Source: Corynebacterium sp. (lineage in GTDB: Bacteria > Actinomycetota > Actinomycetes > Mycobacteriales > Mycobacteriaceae). Taken from it: a DNA stretch of 24,436 bases. Below the pieces are notes generated by a model. That model had not been told where the DNA came from and made no database searches. It was given only the letters and a program-made list of their open reading frames with translations. Positions 1 through 6,795 of the stretch are shown here, piece after piece. The stretch is from the NCBI RefSeq assembly GCF_030530965.1, contig NZ_JAUMTY010000013.1:24136-48571 (forward strand). The letters are read 5' to 3'. The translations under genes were made by a program, and so were the position numbers. How positions within the stretch are numbered: position 1 is the stretch's first letter; every line of letters starts with the position of its first letter.

Positions 1-28
1 GGGCCAAGCGTAGAGGAAGAGGGACGGT

Positions 29-163
29 ATGGGTCGGGTTAAACAAGTGTTGTCATACCGGATTACCCGGATTATTTTGTGTGTGATTATCGGAGTAGTA
101 CTCGGCCTTCTGATTTATCTCGGGTTCAGGCTTTATCTGGATAATATGCTAGGAGGCCGATAG
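29..163 (+). CDS. 44-aa single-pass membrane peptide
   Basis: I do not recognise this small protein. It opens with ATG behind a purine-rich ribosome site (GAGGAAGAGGG, positions 13-23). An in-frame stop at 11-13 shows the frame does not continue from a larger upstream gene. It has a basic N-terminus (RVK, then RITR), one hydrophobic helix at about residues 15-35, and a short tail (DNMLGGR), so it should sit in the cytoplasmic membrane. Its stop TAG shares one base with the GTG start of the esterase downstream (TAGTG), and the Shine-Dalgarno for that esterase (AGGAGG, 151-156) lies inside its last codons, so the two are probably translationally coupled. It could be a leader peptide or a partner subunit of the esterase; nothing in the sequence decides this. 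An open frame ending with TAA at 40-42 could be the tail of a preceding gene. Confidence 0.6.
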   Translation: MGRVKQVLSYRITRIILCVIIGVVLGLLIYLGFRLYLDNMLGGR

Positions 164-1104
164 TGAAGAAAGTCGCCTGGGGTATTCTCTATGTGTTTAT
201 TGTTGTTGTCGTAGCTGCCGTGACCGCCTATTACTTTTGTACGCGTATTGATGTGTTGAGTAGAACGTTTAAAAATAATCCAGATTCATATTCAGTGGTG
301 AAGGACCTTAAATATGGCGATGGGGTCCAGAACAACTTCGACTTATACCTGCCCAAGGATAAAAATGCCTCTCAGTTCCCTCTAGTGGTCTGGATCCATG
401 GGGGAGGGTTTGTCAGCGGCGATAAAAAAGACGCTGCCTCGGCAAAGGACGCAGCAACCCGAGGGTATGTGTCGGCATCCGTGAACTACACAACCAACAC
501 CGATGACCATCCATCAAACTTGGACAAAATGTACACGGAGATCAAGAACAGTGTGAACCCTGTGGTTGCACAAGCCAAGCAACACGGATATCCGGTGAAT
601 CAAATGGCCATCACGGGGGAATCTGCTGGCGGTACCCTCGCGATGATGTATGCCTTCCGCGATGGGAAGGACAGTCCCGTTCCCTTGAAATTTGTGTTTC
701 AGGAAGTCGGGCCAGCGAGCTTCCAGCCGGAAGACTGGGCTGACTCGAATGGTGATATTAAAGGCTATGGGAAAGATAAAAAGAAGTTCTTAACTGAACT
801 GACGGGCGTGCAGCTCACCGATCACGATATGGAGGATGGTTCTTATCACGACCTTGCGGAACGTGTTTCTCCCTATCATTACGTTTCCGCTAATTCCGTT
901 CCCATGCTGATGGCATACGGAAAGAAAGACAAAATTGTTCCTTTTAAGGTCCATGATCGTTTGTTAAGCGCTCTTGATAATAACCACGTCCCCTACGACT
1001 ATTTCGTCTTCCCTCGTTCCGGCCACGGTCTGTATTCAGACCCCGGCCAAGCGAAGAAGTACGTCGATAAACTAGGCGACTACTACGACAAGTACTTCGA
1101 TTAA
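163..1104 (+). CDS. Membrane-anchored alpha/beta-hydrolase (esterase/lipase)
   Basis: This is a serine esterase of the hormone-sensitive-lipase-like alpha/beta-hydrolase superfamily, expected to hydrolyse a short ester on the outer face of the membrane; the substrate is unknown. The N-terminus is a signal anchor (KK followed by a hydrophobic stretch at residues 5-25) with no clear cleavage site. Catalytic features are visible: an oxyanion-hole HGGG at 79-82, nucleophile elbow GESAG with Ser154, Asp256 in GKKDKIVP, and His288 in SGHG. The start is GTG with a perfect AGGAGG six bases upstream, overlapping the stop of the 44-aa peptide. The gene is clearly more AT-rich than its neighbours: positions 241-300 hold only 21 G/C of 60, against 37 of 60 at 2581-2640 in glfT2. 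Together with its place next to the galactan genes, this suggests acquisition by transfer. It is not part of the usual wall cluster as I know it. Confidence 0.85.
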   Translation: MKKVAWGILYVFIVVVVAAVTAYYFCTRIDVLSRTFKNNPDSYSVVKDLKYGDGVQNNFDLYLPKDKNASQFPLVVWIHGGGFVSGDKKDAASAKDAATRGYVSASVNYTTNTDDHPSNLDKMYTEIKNSVNPVVAQAKQHGYPVNQMAITGESAGGTLAMMYAFRDGKDSPVPLKFVFQEVGPASFQPEDWADSNGDIKGYGKDKKKFLTELTGVQLTDHDMEDGSYHDLAERVSPYHYVSANSVPMLMAYGKKDKIVPFKVHDRLLSALDNNHVPYDYFVFPRSGHGLYSDPGQAKKYVDKLGDYYDKYFD

Positions 1105-1363
1105 CCGGTCCGCACAGCGCGGGCTTGTCCTCCTCATTCTTCACTAACTCCGACGTGAAATAGCTCTGCGCGGACCCAGCCAGTACTCTAGGCATGGTGT
1201 TTGCGTCGAGGATGTGCCGGAGGTCAGCGTCGTAAGTCCAGTGAGCAAGTGCTGTAGTGCTGGACCATTGTGCTGGTGTCATGCCATTGGGGAACCTCGT
1301 CGCGCTGGTGAGCTGCGGTAGGCTCAGTGTGTTGACAGAAGTGAAATGAAAGGGTTAGCGAGT

Positions 1364-3433
1364 ATGAGCCAGGCCGGGAGTCAGGCTAAAAGTCGAGCTG
1401 TGGAGCGCCTTCAGCGCGTTATTCTGCCTCGCAGGGGGGAGCCGCACGATGTTCGATCGTTGTACATGATCGAATCGAAGGCGAACAAGTCGCGCGCTGT
1501 GCTCCACAGCCGCACCGAGGCAACATTCCCGGCGGGCGCCGAGGTCAGCTTCGAAACCTACTTCAACGGCTTCCCGGCTTCCTATTGGCGACGCTGGACT
1601 CAGCTGAAATCCGTCGTCTTGAAGCTCGAGCTGCAGGGCGATGCGCGTGCCGACGTCTACCGGTCAAAAATCGACGGATCCCGCATTGCTGTCGAAGGCA
1701 AGATGACCGACGTACTGGCCGATGACATTCACGCCACCACGGCCGAAGAGAGCACGCAGGACACCATCGACGGCGAGCCGTCATCGGCGGAGTCGACTGT
1801 ATCGACGCTGGAATTTGAGATCCCTCTGGACCGCTTCGAAGATGGCGGCTGGATCTGGTTCGACCTGACCTGCGAAACGGATGTCACGTTGTTGGCCGCC
1901 GGGTGGTACGCGCCAGAACAGCCTGGTCCTCAAACGCTGCCCGACGGGTCGACGATCGGCCCGCAGGATAAATCCGTGACGGTGGGTATTCCGACTTTCA
2001 ACCGTCCCGCCGACGCCGTCGCCGCTTTAGAAGCCATCGCTTCTGACCCAGAAGTCGACGCCGTTATCGACGCTGTTTTGATGCCCGACCAGGGAACGAA
2101 GCACCCTGCCGATGAGCCGGGCTTCGATGACGCCGTCGAGCACTTTGGTGACCGTTTCCACGAGTTCCGCCAGGGCAACCTGGGCGGATCGGGCGGTTAC
2201 TCCCGCATTATGTATGAGGCCCTGGGCGGTGTGGGCTCTGACGAGGAGCGCAAACAGCGAGCCACCAAAGCTCCGTTCATCCTTTATATGGACGATGACA
2301 TCGCCATCGAACCTGACTCCATTCTTCGCGCACTCCAGGTTGCCCGGTACGCGCGCCAGCCCATGTTGGTCGGTGGCCAGATGTTGAACCTGCAAGAGCG
2401 TAGCCACTTGCACAGCATGGGCGAGGTCATTGATCGGCATTCGTTCATGTGGACCTCGGCCCCCCACGTCCACTACGACCACGACTTTTATCAGTACCCG
2501 CTGCGCGACCGTAAAGATCATGGGCGGAACGCCAATGGCGATGTCATTACCTCGCGCGACCTTCACCGTCGTATCGACGTCGACTATAACGGCTGGTGGA
2601 TGTGCATGATCCCGCGCGTCGTCGCAGAGACCATCGGCCAGCCACTGCCGTTGTTTATCAAGTGGGACGATGGTGAATATGGACTCCGCGCCGGGCATGC
2701 GGGCTTCCCGACGGCATCATGGCCGGGTATCGCGATCTGGCATATGGCCTGGTCCGATAAGGATGACGCCATTGACTGGCAGGCGTATTTCCACCTGCGC
2801 AACCGTTTGATCGTCGCTGCTATCGAGCAGGACGGCTCCATTTTGGGCATGCTGCAGTCAATGGCCAAGGCGACGACGAAGCACCTCATGTGCCTCGAGT
2901 ACTCGACGGTCGCTATCCAGAACGAAGCCATCAAGGACTTCTTGCGTGGCCCTGACCAGCTCTTTGATATCCTCGACACCGCGCTCCCGCGTATCAACGA
3001 GTTGCGCAAAGAGTATCCGGATGCGGTCGTGTTGCCTTCAGCGTCGGCGGTTCCGCCTGCTAAGGGTGGGCCGAAGAATCTCACAAAGATCCCGCTTAAC
3101 CCCCTAGCTAAGGTGTCCACGCTGTCGAAGGCTGTGAAGAAGCAGTTCTCGCCCAGCGATGGTGACCCCGAGGTTCCCGACGTTAACCTTCCGCCGATCG
3201 AGGCTCGCTGGTTCTCCTTGTCGCGTGTCGACGGAGCTACGGTGACGACGGCCGACGGTCGCGGAGTTGTGTTCCGTAAGCGTAACCGCGCCAAGGCCGT
3301 GAAGTTGGCCCGTGAGTCGATGCGTCTGCAGAAGGAAATTTACGATCGCTTCCCGGAGATGCGTCAGCTGTATCGCAAGGCTCACCCAAGGCTGACCAGC
3401 CGCGAGGGATGGAGCACGATCTTTGAACGCTAA
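1364..3433 (+). CDS. glfT2: Galactofuranosyltransferase GlfT2
   Basis: GlfT2 is the processive cytoplasmic-face GT2 enzyme that extends the arabinogalactan galactan with alternating beta-1,5 and beta-1,6 galactofuranose from UDP-Galf. The protein closely follows the mycobacterial enzyme: an N-terminal beta-sandwich (VILPRRGEPHDVRSLY, then FPASYWRRWTQLKSVVL), the GT-A start VGIPTFNRPADAV, metal-binding DDD in FILYMDDDIAIEPDS (bases near 2291), catalytic KWDDGEYGLR and WHMAWSDKDDAIDWQAYFHLRNR, and a helical C-terminus. I prefer ATG 1364 because AGGG at 1351-1354 is a usable ribosome site and the protein then starts MSQAGSQ, as its relatives do; an in-frame ATG at 1346 adds six residues. Compared with the mycobacterial protein it carries an acidic insertion in the sandwich (about residues 118-145) and a charged loop before DDD. 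Its 3' end overlaps the next gene by 11 bases. The glf mutase gene is not in the window. Confidence 0.97.
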   Translation: MSQAGSQAKSRAVERLQRVILPRRGEPHDVRSLYMIESKANKSRAVLHSRTEATFPAGAEVSFETYFNGFPASYWRRWTQLKSVVLKLELQGDARADVYRSKIDGSRIAVEGKMTDVLADDIHATTAEESTQDTIDGEPSSAESTVSTLEFEIPLDRFEDGGWIWFDLTCETDVTLLAAGWYAPEQPGPQTLPDGSTIGPQDKSVTVGIPTFNRPADAVAALEAIASDPEVDAVIDAVLMPDQGTKHPADEPGFDDAVEHFGDRFHEFRQGNLGGSGGYSRIMYEALGGVGSDEERKQRATKAPFILYMDDDIAIEPDSILRALQVARYARQPMLVGGQMLNLQERSHLHSMGEVIDRHSFMWTSAPHVHYDHDFYQYPLRDRKDHGRNANGDVITSRDLHRRIDVDYNGWWMCMIPRVVAETIGQPLPLFIKWDDGEYGLRAGHAGFPTASWPGIAIWHMAWSDKDDAIDWQAYFHLRNRLIVAAIEQDGSILGMLQSMAKATTKHLMCLEYSTVAIQNEAIKDFLRGPDQLFDILDTALPRINELRKEYPDAVVLPSASAVPPAKGGPKNLTKIPLNPLAKVSTLSKAVKKQFSPSDGDPEVPDVNLPPIEARWFSLSRVDGATVTTADGRGVVFRKRNRAKAVKLARESMRLQKEIYDRFPEMRQLYRKAHPRLTSREGWSTIFER

Positions 3434-3962
3434 ACAAAAAGGGGATCGACACAAAGGGGATCCCTTCGACGAAACCCGGGTGCTTGAATTCATTCAGGGC
3501 GCTATTGCGGATAAGCCGGGCGTTATGCCTCTGGCCAGGGGACTGAGCCACGCGGGTGAACATGCCGCCGCCTGGTTGGCATTGGGCGTCGTCGGAATGA
3601 TCGCGGATGAAAAACGTCGAACCCAGTGGGGAATATTGACCGGGGCAGCGTTTGGGAGCCACGCCGCATCTGTGATTCTCAAGCGTATTGTTCGTCGTCC
3701 CAGGCCCCATGGACCGCGTGTGCGGATCGGGGTGAAAACTCCATCGAAGCTGAGTTTTCCCTCGTCACATGCGACGTCGACGACGGCCGCGATGATTGAG
3801 CTCTCACGGATCACCGGCTCGCGCGTGCCTTTGACAGTGATTCCGCTTATGATGCTGTCGCGAATGACAGTCGGCGTGCATTACCCAACAGATGTTGCAG
3901 CCGGGGCCCTCTTAGGAGGAGTATCAGCGGAAGCTATTCATCGGGCTGTGACGCACCAGTAG
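3423..3962 (+). CDS. PAP2-family phosphatase (Rv3807c type)
   Basis: A membrane phosphatase of the PAP2 superfamily. By position between glfT2 and ubiA it is the candidate for removing the 5-phosphate from decaprenylphosphoryl-5-phosphoribose, the step towards the arabinose donor decaprenylphosphoryl-arabinose; that assignment rests on the mycobacterial homologue. All three PAP2 signatures are intact: KX6RP (Lys87 to Pro95, KRIVRRPRP), PSSH (113-116, catalytic His116) and SRX5HX3D (Ser146-Arg147, His153, Asp157 in SRMTVGVHYPTD). It has 179 residues and several hydrophobic segments. The start is TTG, overlapping glfT2 by 11 bases, with GGAG at 3411-3414 eight bases upstream, which implies translational coupling. 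The first 25 residues are highly charged. An N-terminal start further downstream cannot be excluded. Confidence 0.92.
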   Translation: MNAKQKGDRHKGDPFDETRVLEFIQGAIADKPGVMPLARGLSHAGEHAAAWLALGVVGMIADEKRRTQWGILTGAAFGSHAASVILKRIVRRPRPHGPRVRIGVKTPSKLSFPSSHATSTTAAMIELSRITGSRVPLTVIPLMMLSRMTVGVHYPTDVAAGALLGGVSAEAIHRAVTHQ

Positions 3963-4014
3963 GCTAGTGCGGTCGATAGCGTTGACAGGGTAGTGCGATT
4001 GATGGCGACTGCGA

Positions 4015-5082
4015 ATGTCACCACAGAGGAGTTATAAAGACACGATGGCGGGTAATGAACACGATCCGTATCCCAGTAATGAATCCAATGGTGCGCTAAT
4101 TGGGTCCGAGCCTCATACCCGAGGTCTCTACCCCGAGGCCCCTAAAAACGCGGACGATAAAGCCTCCGCGAAAATGCGGGCACCCAAGAACCTGCCAGAG
4201 GCGATGTTCAAGGCCATCCGCCCCAAGCAGTGGGTGAAGAATGTCTTGGTGGTGGCCGCTCCTGCGGCGGCCGGTTCGGATATGTTTACCGGTCGCGTCG
4301 CTGTGGACGTCTTCATTGCGTTCGTTGCCTTCTGCTGCGCGGCATCGTCGATTTACTTAATTAACGACGCCCGCGATGTTGAAGCTGACCGCGCTCACCC
4401 GACGAAGCGGTACCGCCCTATTGCCGCGGGTGTGCTCCCGGTGGGAGTGGCTTACGGAATGGCCGTTGTGCTCATTCTCGCTGCATTAGCTGTCTCTTTC
4501 TTATCGACGTCCGCCTGGGCTTTGGCAACAGTGATCGGTGTCTACATCATCCTGCAGTTGGGATACTGCTTCGGATGGAAACACCAGCCCGTGATTGATA
4601 TCGCGTTGGTGTCCTCGGGATTCCTTTTGCGCGCAATGGGTGGTGGCGTCGCTGCGGGGATCGACCTCTCACAGTGGTTCCTCTTGGTCGCTGCATTCGG
4701 TTCCCTGTTCATGGCTGCTGGCAAGCGGTATTCGGAAATTCTGCTGGCAGCTAAATCGGGGGCGAAAATTCGTAAGTCCCTGGAGGGATATACCCCGACT
4801 TATTTGCGCTTTGTATGGACCTTGTCCGCGACGGCGGTCGTGCTGACCTACGCCCTGTGGGGTTTTGAGATGGGCCAGAAAGATAGTTCCGCGTCTGCCC
4901 TGTGGTACGAGATTTCGATGGTGCCGTTTACGGTCGCTATTTTGCGATACGCAGCCGACGTCGATCGTGGTGATGGGGGTGCGCCAGATGAATTAGCCCT
5001 GCGTGACCACGTACTTCAGCTGCTGGGGCTCCTCTGGGCTATCGCTATTTTCATTGCGGTGTACGTGGCGCCGTCCTTCTAG
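4015..5082 (+). CDS. ubiA: Decaprenyl-phosphate phosphoribosyltransferase (UbiA/DPPR synthase)
   Basis: This polytopic UbiA-superfamily prenyl-phosphate transferase moves 5-phosphoribose from PRPP onto decaprenyl phosphate, the first committed step of arabinan donor synthesis. The first Asp motif NDXXDX3D is visible (Asn117, Asp118, Asp121, Asp125 in LINDARDVEADRAHPTKRY), followed by YRPIAAG. The second conserved stretch is DIALVSSGFLLRAMGGG in the central helices. The preceding conserved region is RPKQWVKNVLVVAAP. The protein is longer than its mycobacterial counterpart because of a polar N-terminal extension of about 55 residues. The start is uncertain: ATG 4015 has no ribosome site, while in-frame ATG 4045 follows AGAGGAG (4025-4031) at a long 13-base spacing. 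It follows the PAP2 gene by 52 bases on the same strand, so the three wall genes look like one unit. The aftB arabinosyltransferase gene that normally follows is absent. Confidence 0.95.
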   Translation: MSPQRSYKDTMAGNEHDPYPSNESNGALIGSEPHTRGLYPEAPKNADDKASAKMRAPKNLPEAMFKAIRPKQWVKNVLVVAAPAAAGSDMFTGRVAVDVFIAFVAFCCAASSIYLINDARDVEADRAHPTKRYRPIAAGVLPVGVAYGMAVVLILAALAVSFLSTSAWALATVIGVYIILQLGYCFGWKHQPVIDIALVSSGFLLRAMGGGVAAGIDLSQWFLLVAAFGSLFMAAGKRYSEILLAAKSGAKIRKSLEGYTPTYLRFVWTLSATAVVLTYALWGFEMGQKDSSASALWYEISMVPFTVAILRYAADVDRGDGGAPDELALRDHVLQLLGLLWAIAIFIAVYVAPSF

Positions 5083-5158
5083 GCTGAGACTTCTCGAGTG
5101 TGGCTCGTCGGTCGTGGCGTGTGAACCGTCGTAACCCGGTGAAAATCACGAAGTAACG

Positions 5159-5187
5159 TGGACAGAGTATTATTCGATTACTATTGT
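5159..5187 (+). promoter_or_regulatory. Candidate sigma-A promoter for the first mycolyltransferase
   Basis: TGGACA (5159-5164), a 17-base spacer, then TATTGT (5182-5187) lie in the 276-base gap between ubiA and the mycolyltransferase. The match to the TTGACA and TATAAT boxes is good but not perfect. Transcription from here would give a leader of roughly 165 bases before ATG 5359. I see no strong terminator after ubiA, so read-through is also possible. Confidence 0.45.
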
Positions 5188-5358
5188 GTGTCATCGTTCC
5201 ACCGAGTGTGATCGGTGATTACTCATTCCCGGTGCGCTGGCCGATTGTGAGGATCTGCCTCGGGGTGGATGGACGGCTACTGAAGGACCGACCGCGTTCG
5301 TGCCGTGGATGAGTGAGATAGGGAACTTCCCAGGCTCTTGAGGAAAGAGGAAAATTTT

Positions 5359-6552
5359 ATGATGAGCTTCTCGCGACGTGTGGGAGCTATGCGTAGGCCC
5401 TGGCTTATGGTGGCCGTGCTGGTGAGCGCCATTGCGCTCATGCTCGGCGTGACCACTGCCCTGAGCTCAAATAAAGCTCATGCGGAGGGGAGCCGAGACA
5501 CTCTACGGCCGGGCTGTACATGGGATGCTGCCGCCTACTGGGTGCAGAAGTGCACAGTCCACTCGAACGCCATGAACAAGGACATTCCGGTCCAAATTCA
5601 GGCAGCCAATGGTAACGGCAATGCCGGCCTCTACATCTTGGGCGGATTCGCCGGCCCCACGAACAGCAGTGGCTGGATTGACTGGGCTCACGCTCAAAAC
5701 ATTTTCGTTGACGACAACATCACGAAGGTCTTTCCCCTGGGTGGTAAAGCTTCCTTCTACACGGATTGGGAGAAGCCCTCTACATCAGCTGATGGCACCC
5801 AAACCTACAAGTGGGACACGTTCTTAAGCTCTGAGCTTCCGGCGTATCTCCAGGCTAACTTCGGCGTTTCACCGACCAACAACGCGGTTGCCGGAATGTC
5901 GATGGGTGGCACTGGCGCGATGAACTTGGCTGCTCATCACCCGAACCAGTTCCGTCAGGTTTCGTCCTTCTCGGGATACTTAGCTACCTCGAATCCGATC
6001 ATGCGCATGGGCATTGCCGGCGCGATGCTCGGAAATGGCGGGTACCGCATCGACCAGATGTGGACCGGTGACCGCATCCGTCAGAACGATCCGACGAAGA
6101 ACGCGGCCGCATACCGCAACACCGACGTGTACATTTCTGCGGCGACCGGCTGGTGGAACCCGCAGGATGACTTCTTCGCTAACCCTGTCTACTCCGTTTC
6201 CGTGATGGGTATGGAAGCTGTCTCGCGTGTGACCACCACCCAGTTTGAAGGTGCTCTCCGTGCGCAGGGTATTAACCCGACCATTGATTACCCATTGGCT
6301 GGTGTTCACAACTGGACCAACTGGCGTGAAGAGCTGATCAAGGTTCGTCCCCGTATCTTGCAGGCAACCCAGAGTGCCGCTGGTCAGGGTGTTCCTGAGG
6401 GAGATAAGCCGCTGACAGGTGATCCGGGCTCACGGTCTGCTACTGTTCCGGGAGTTCGTGGCGAAGATGTTTCTCCCGCCGCTCAGAATGACGCAGCTGC
6501 TACCGGTGGTGACGTCCAGCGCGCGGTTGATAACAGCCACCAGGACCAGTAG
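5359..6552 (+). CDS. Secreted mycolyltransferase (antigen 85/Cmt family)
   Basis: An exported acyltransferase of the antigen 85 family. Characterised members transfer mycolate from trehalose monomycolate to another monomycolate, to arabinogalactan or to proteins. I chose ATG 5359 because AGAGG (5346-5350) sits eight bases upstream; an in-frame TTG at 5338 is less likely. The 397-residue product begins with a signal peptide (RRPWLMVAVLVSAIALML, cleavage probably after AHA, residue 42). The triad is complete: Ser181 in GMSMGG, Glu286 in GMEAVSR, His317 in GVHNWTNW. FPLGGKASFYTDW and the Cys pair 53/64 are typical of corynebacterial members. About 55 residues at the C-terminus are polar and probably disordered. 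There are no LGFP repeats. The gene is closed by a strong terminator and stands where cmt2-like genes lie in relatives. The odd point is the apparent absence of mycolate synthesis genes nearby, so its natural acyl donor here is uncertain. Confidence 0.95.
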   Translation: MMSFSRRVGAMRRPWLMVAVLVSAIALMLGVTTALSSNKAHAEGSRDTLRPGCTWDAAAYWVQKCTVHSNAMNKDIPVQIQAANGNGNAGLYILGGFAGPTNSSGWIDWAHAQNIFVDDNITKVFPLGGKASFYTDWEKPSTSADGTQTYKWDTFLSSELPAYLQANFGVSPTNNAVAGMSMGGTGAMNLAAHHPNQFRQVSSFSGYLATSNPIMRMGIAGAMLGNGGYRIDQMWTGDRIRQNDPTKNAAAYRNTDVYISAATGWWNPQDDFFANPVYSVSVMGMEAVSRVTTTQFEGALRAQGINPTIDYPLAGVHNWTNWREELIKVRPRILQATQSAAGQGVPEGDKPLTGDPGSRSATVPGVRGEDVSPAAQNDAAATGGDVQRAVDNSHQDQ

Positions 6553-6607
6553 GTCACTACTGAGCCACCACAGAGGGGGCCTGGGATAATAACGTAAATA
6601 TTCCTTC

Positions 6608-6645
6608 ATAAGACGCAGGTACCGGTTAGGGTGCCTGCGTCTTAT
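6608..6645 (+). terminator. Strong hairpin terminator after the first mycolyltransferase
   Basis: A 15-base stem (ATAAGACGCAGGTAC, 6608-6622, against GTGCCTGCGTCTTAT, 6631-6645) has only one G-T wobble and an eight-base loop. It is followed by a partial T-run (GTGTTTTC). It separates the two mycolyltransferase genes, which therefore appear to be separate transcripts. Confidence 0.85.
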
Positions 6646-6795
6646 GTGTTTTCACCCGTCGTCAAGCGAAGTGCTGGTAAAAAATCACATAAACAACACC
6701 GTTATCCGCGCGTCGCATAGGTAACATGCGTATAACACGGTAATAATGATGTCGGAAGAAAATGTCTACCGGCACAGAACTAAGGAACTACAGGT

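Noticed and set aside
1332..1337. TTGACA upstream of glfT2 (and another TTGACA at 3982 before ubiA) as -35 boxes.
   Set aside because: Neither has a believable -10 hexamer at 16-18 bases, so I do not call promoters there.
2027..3294. Long minus-strand frames opposite glfT2.
   Set aside because: They are antisense to a gene with complete GlfT2 motifs, show no domains and lack ribosome sites.
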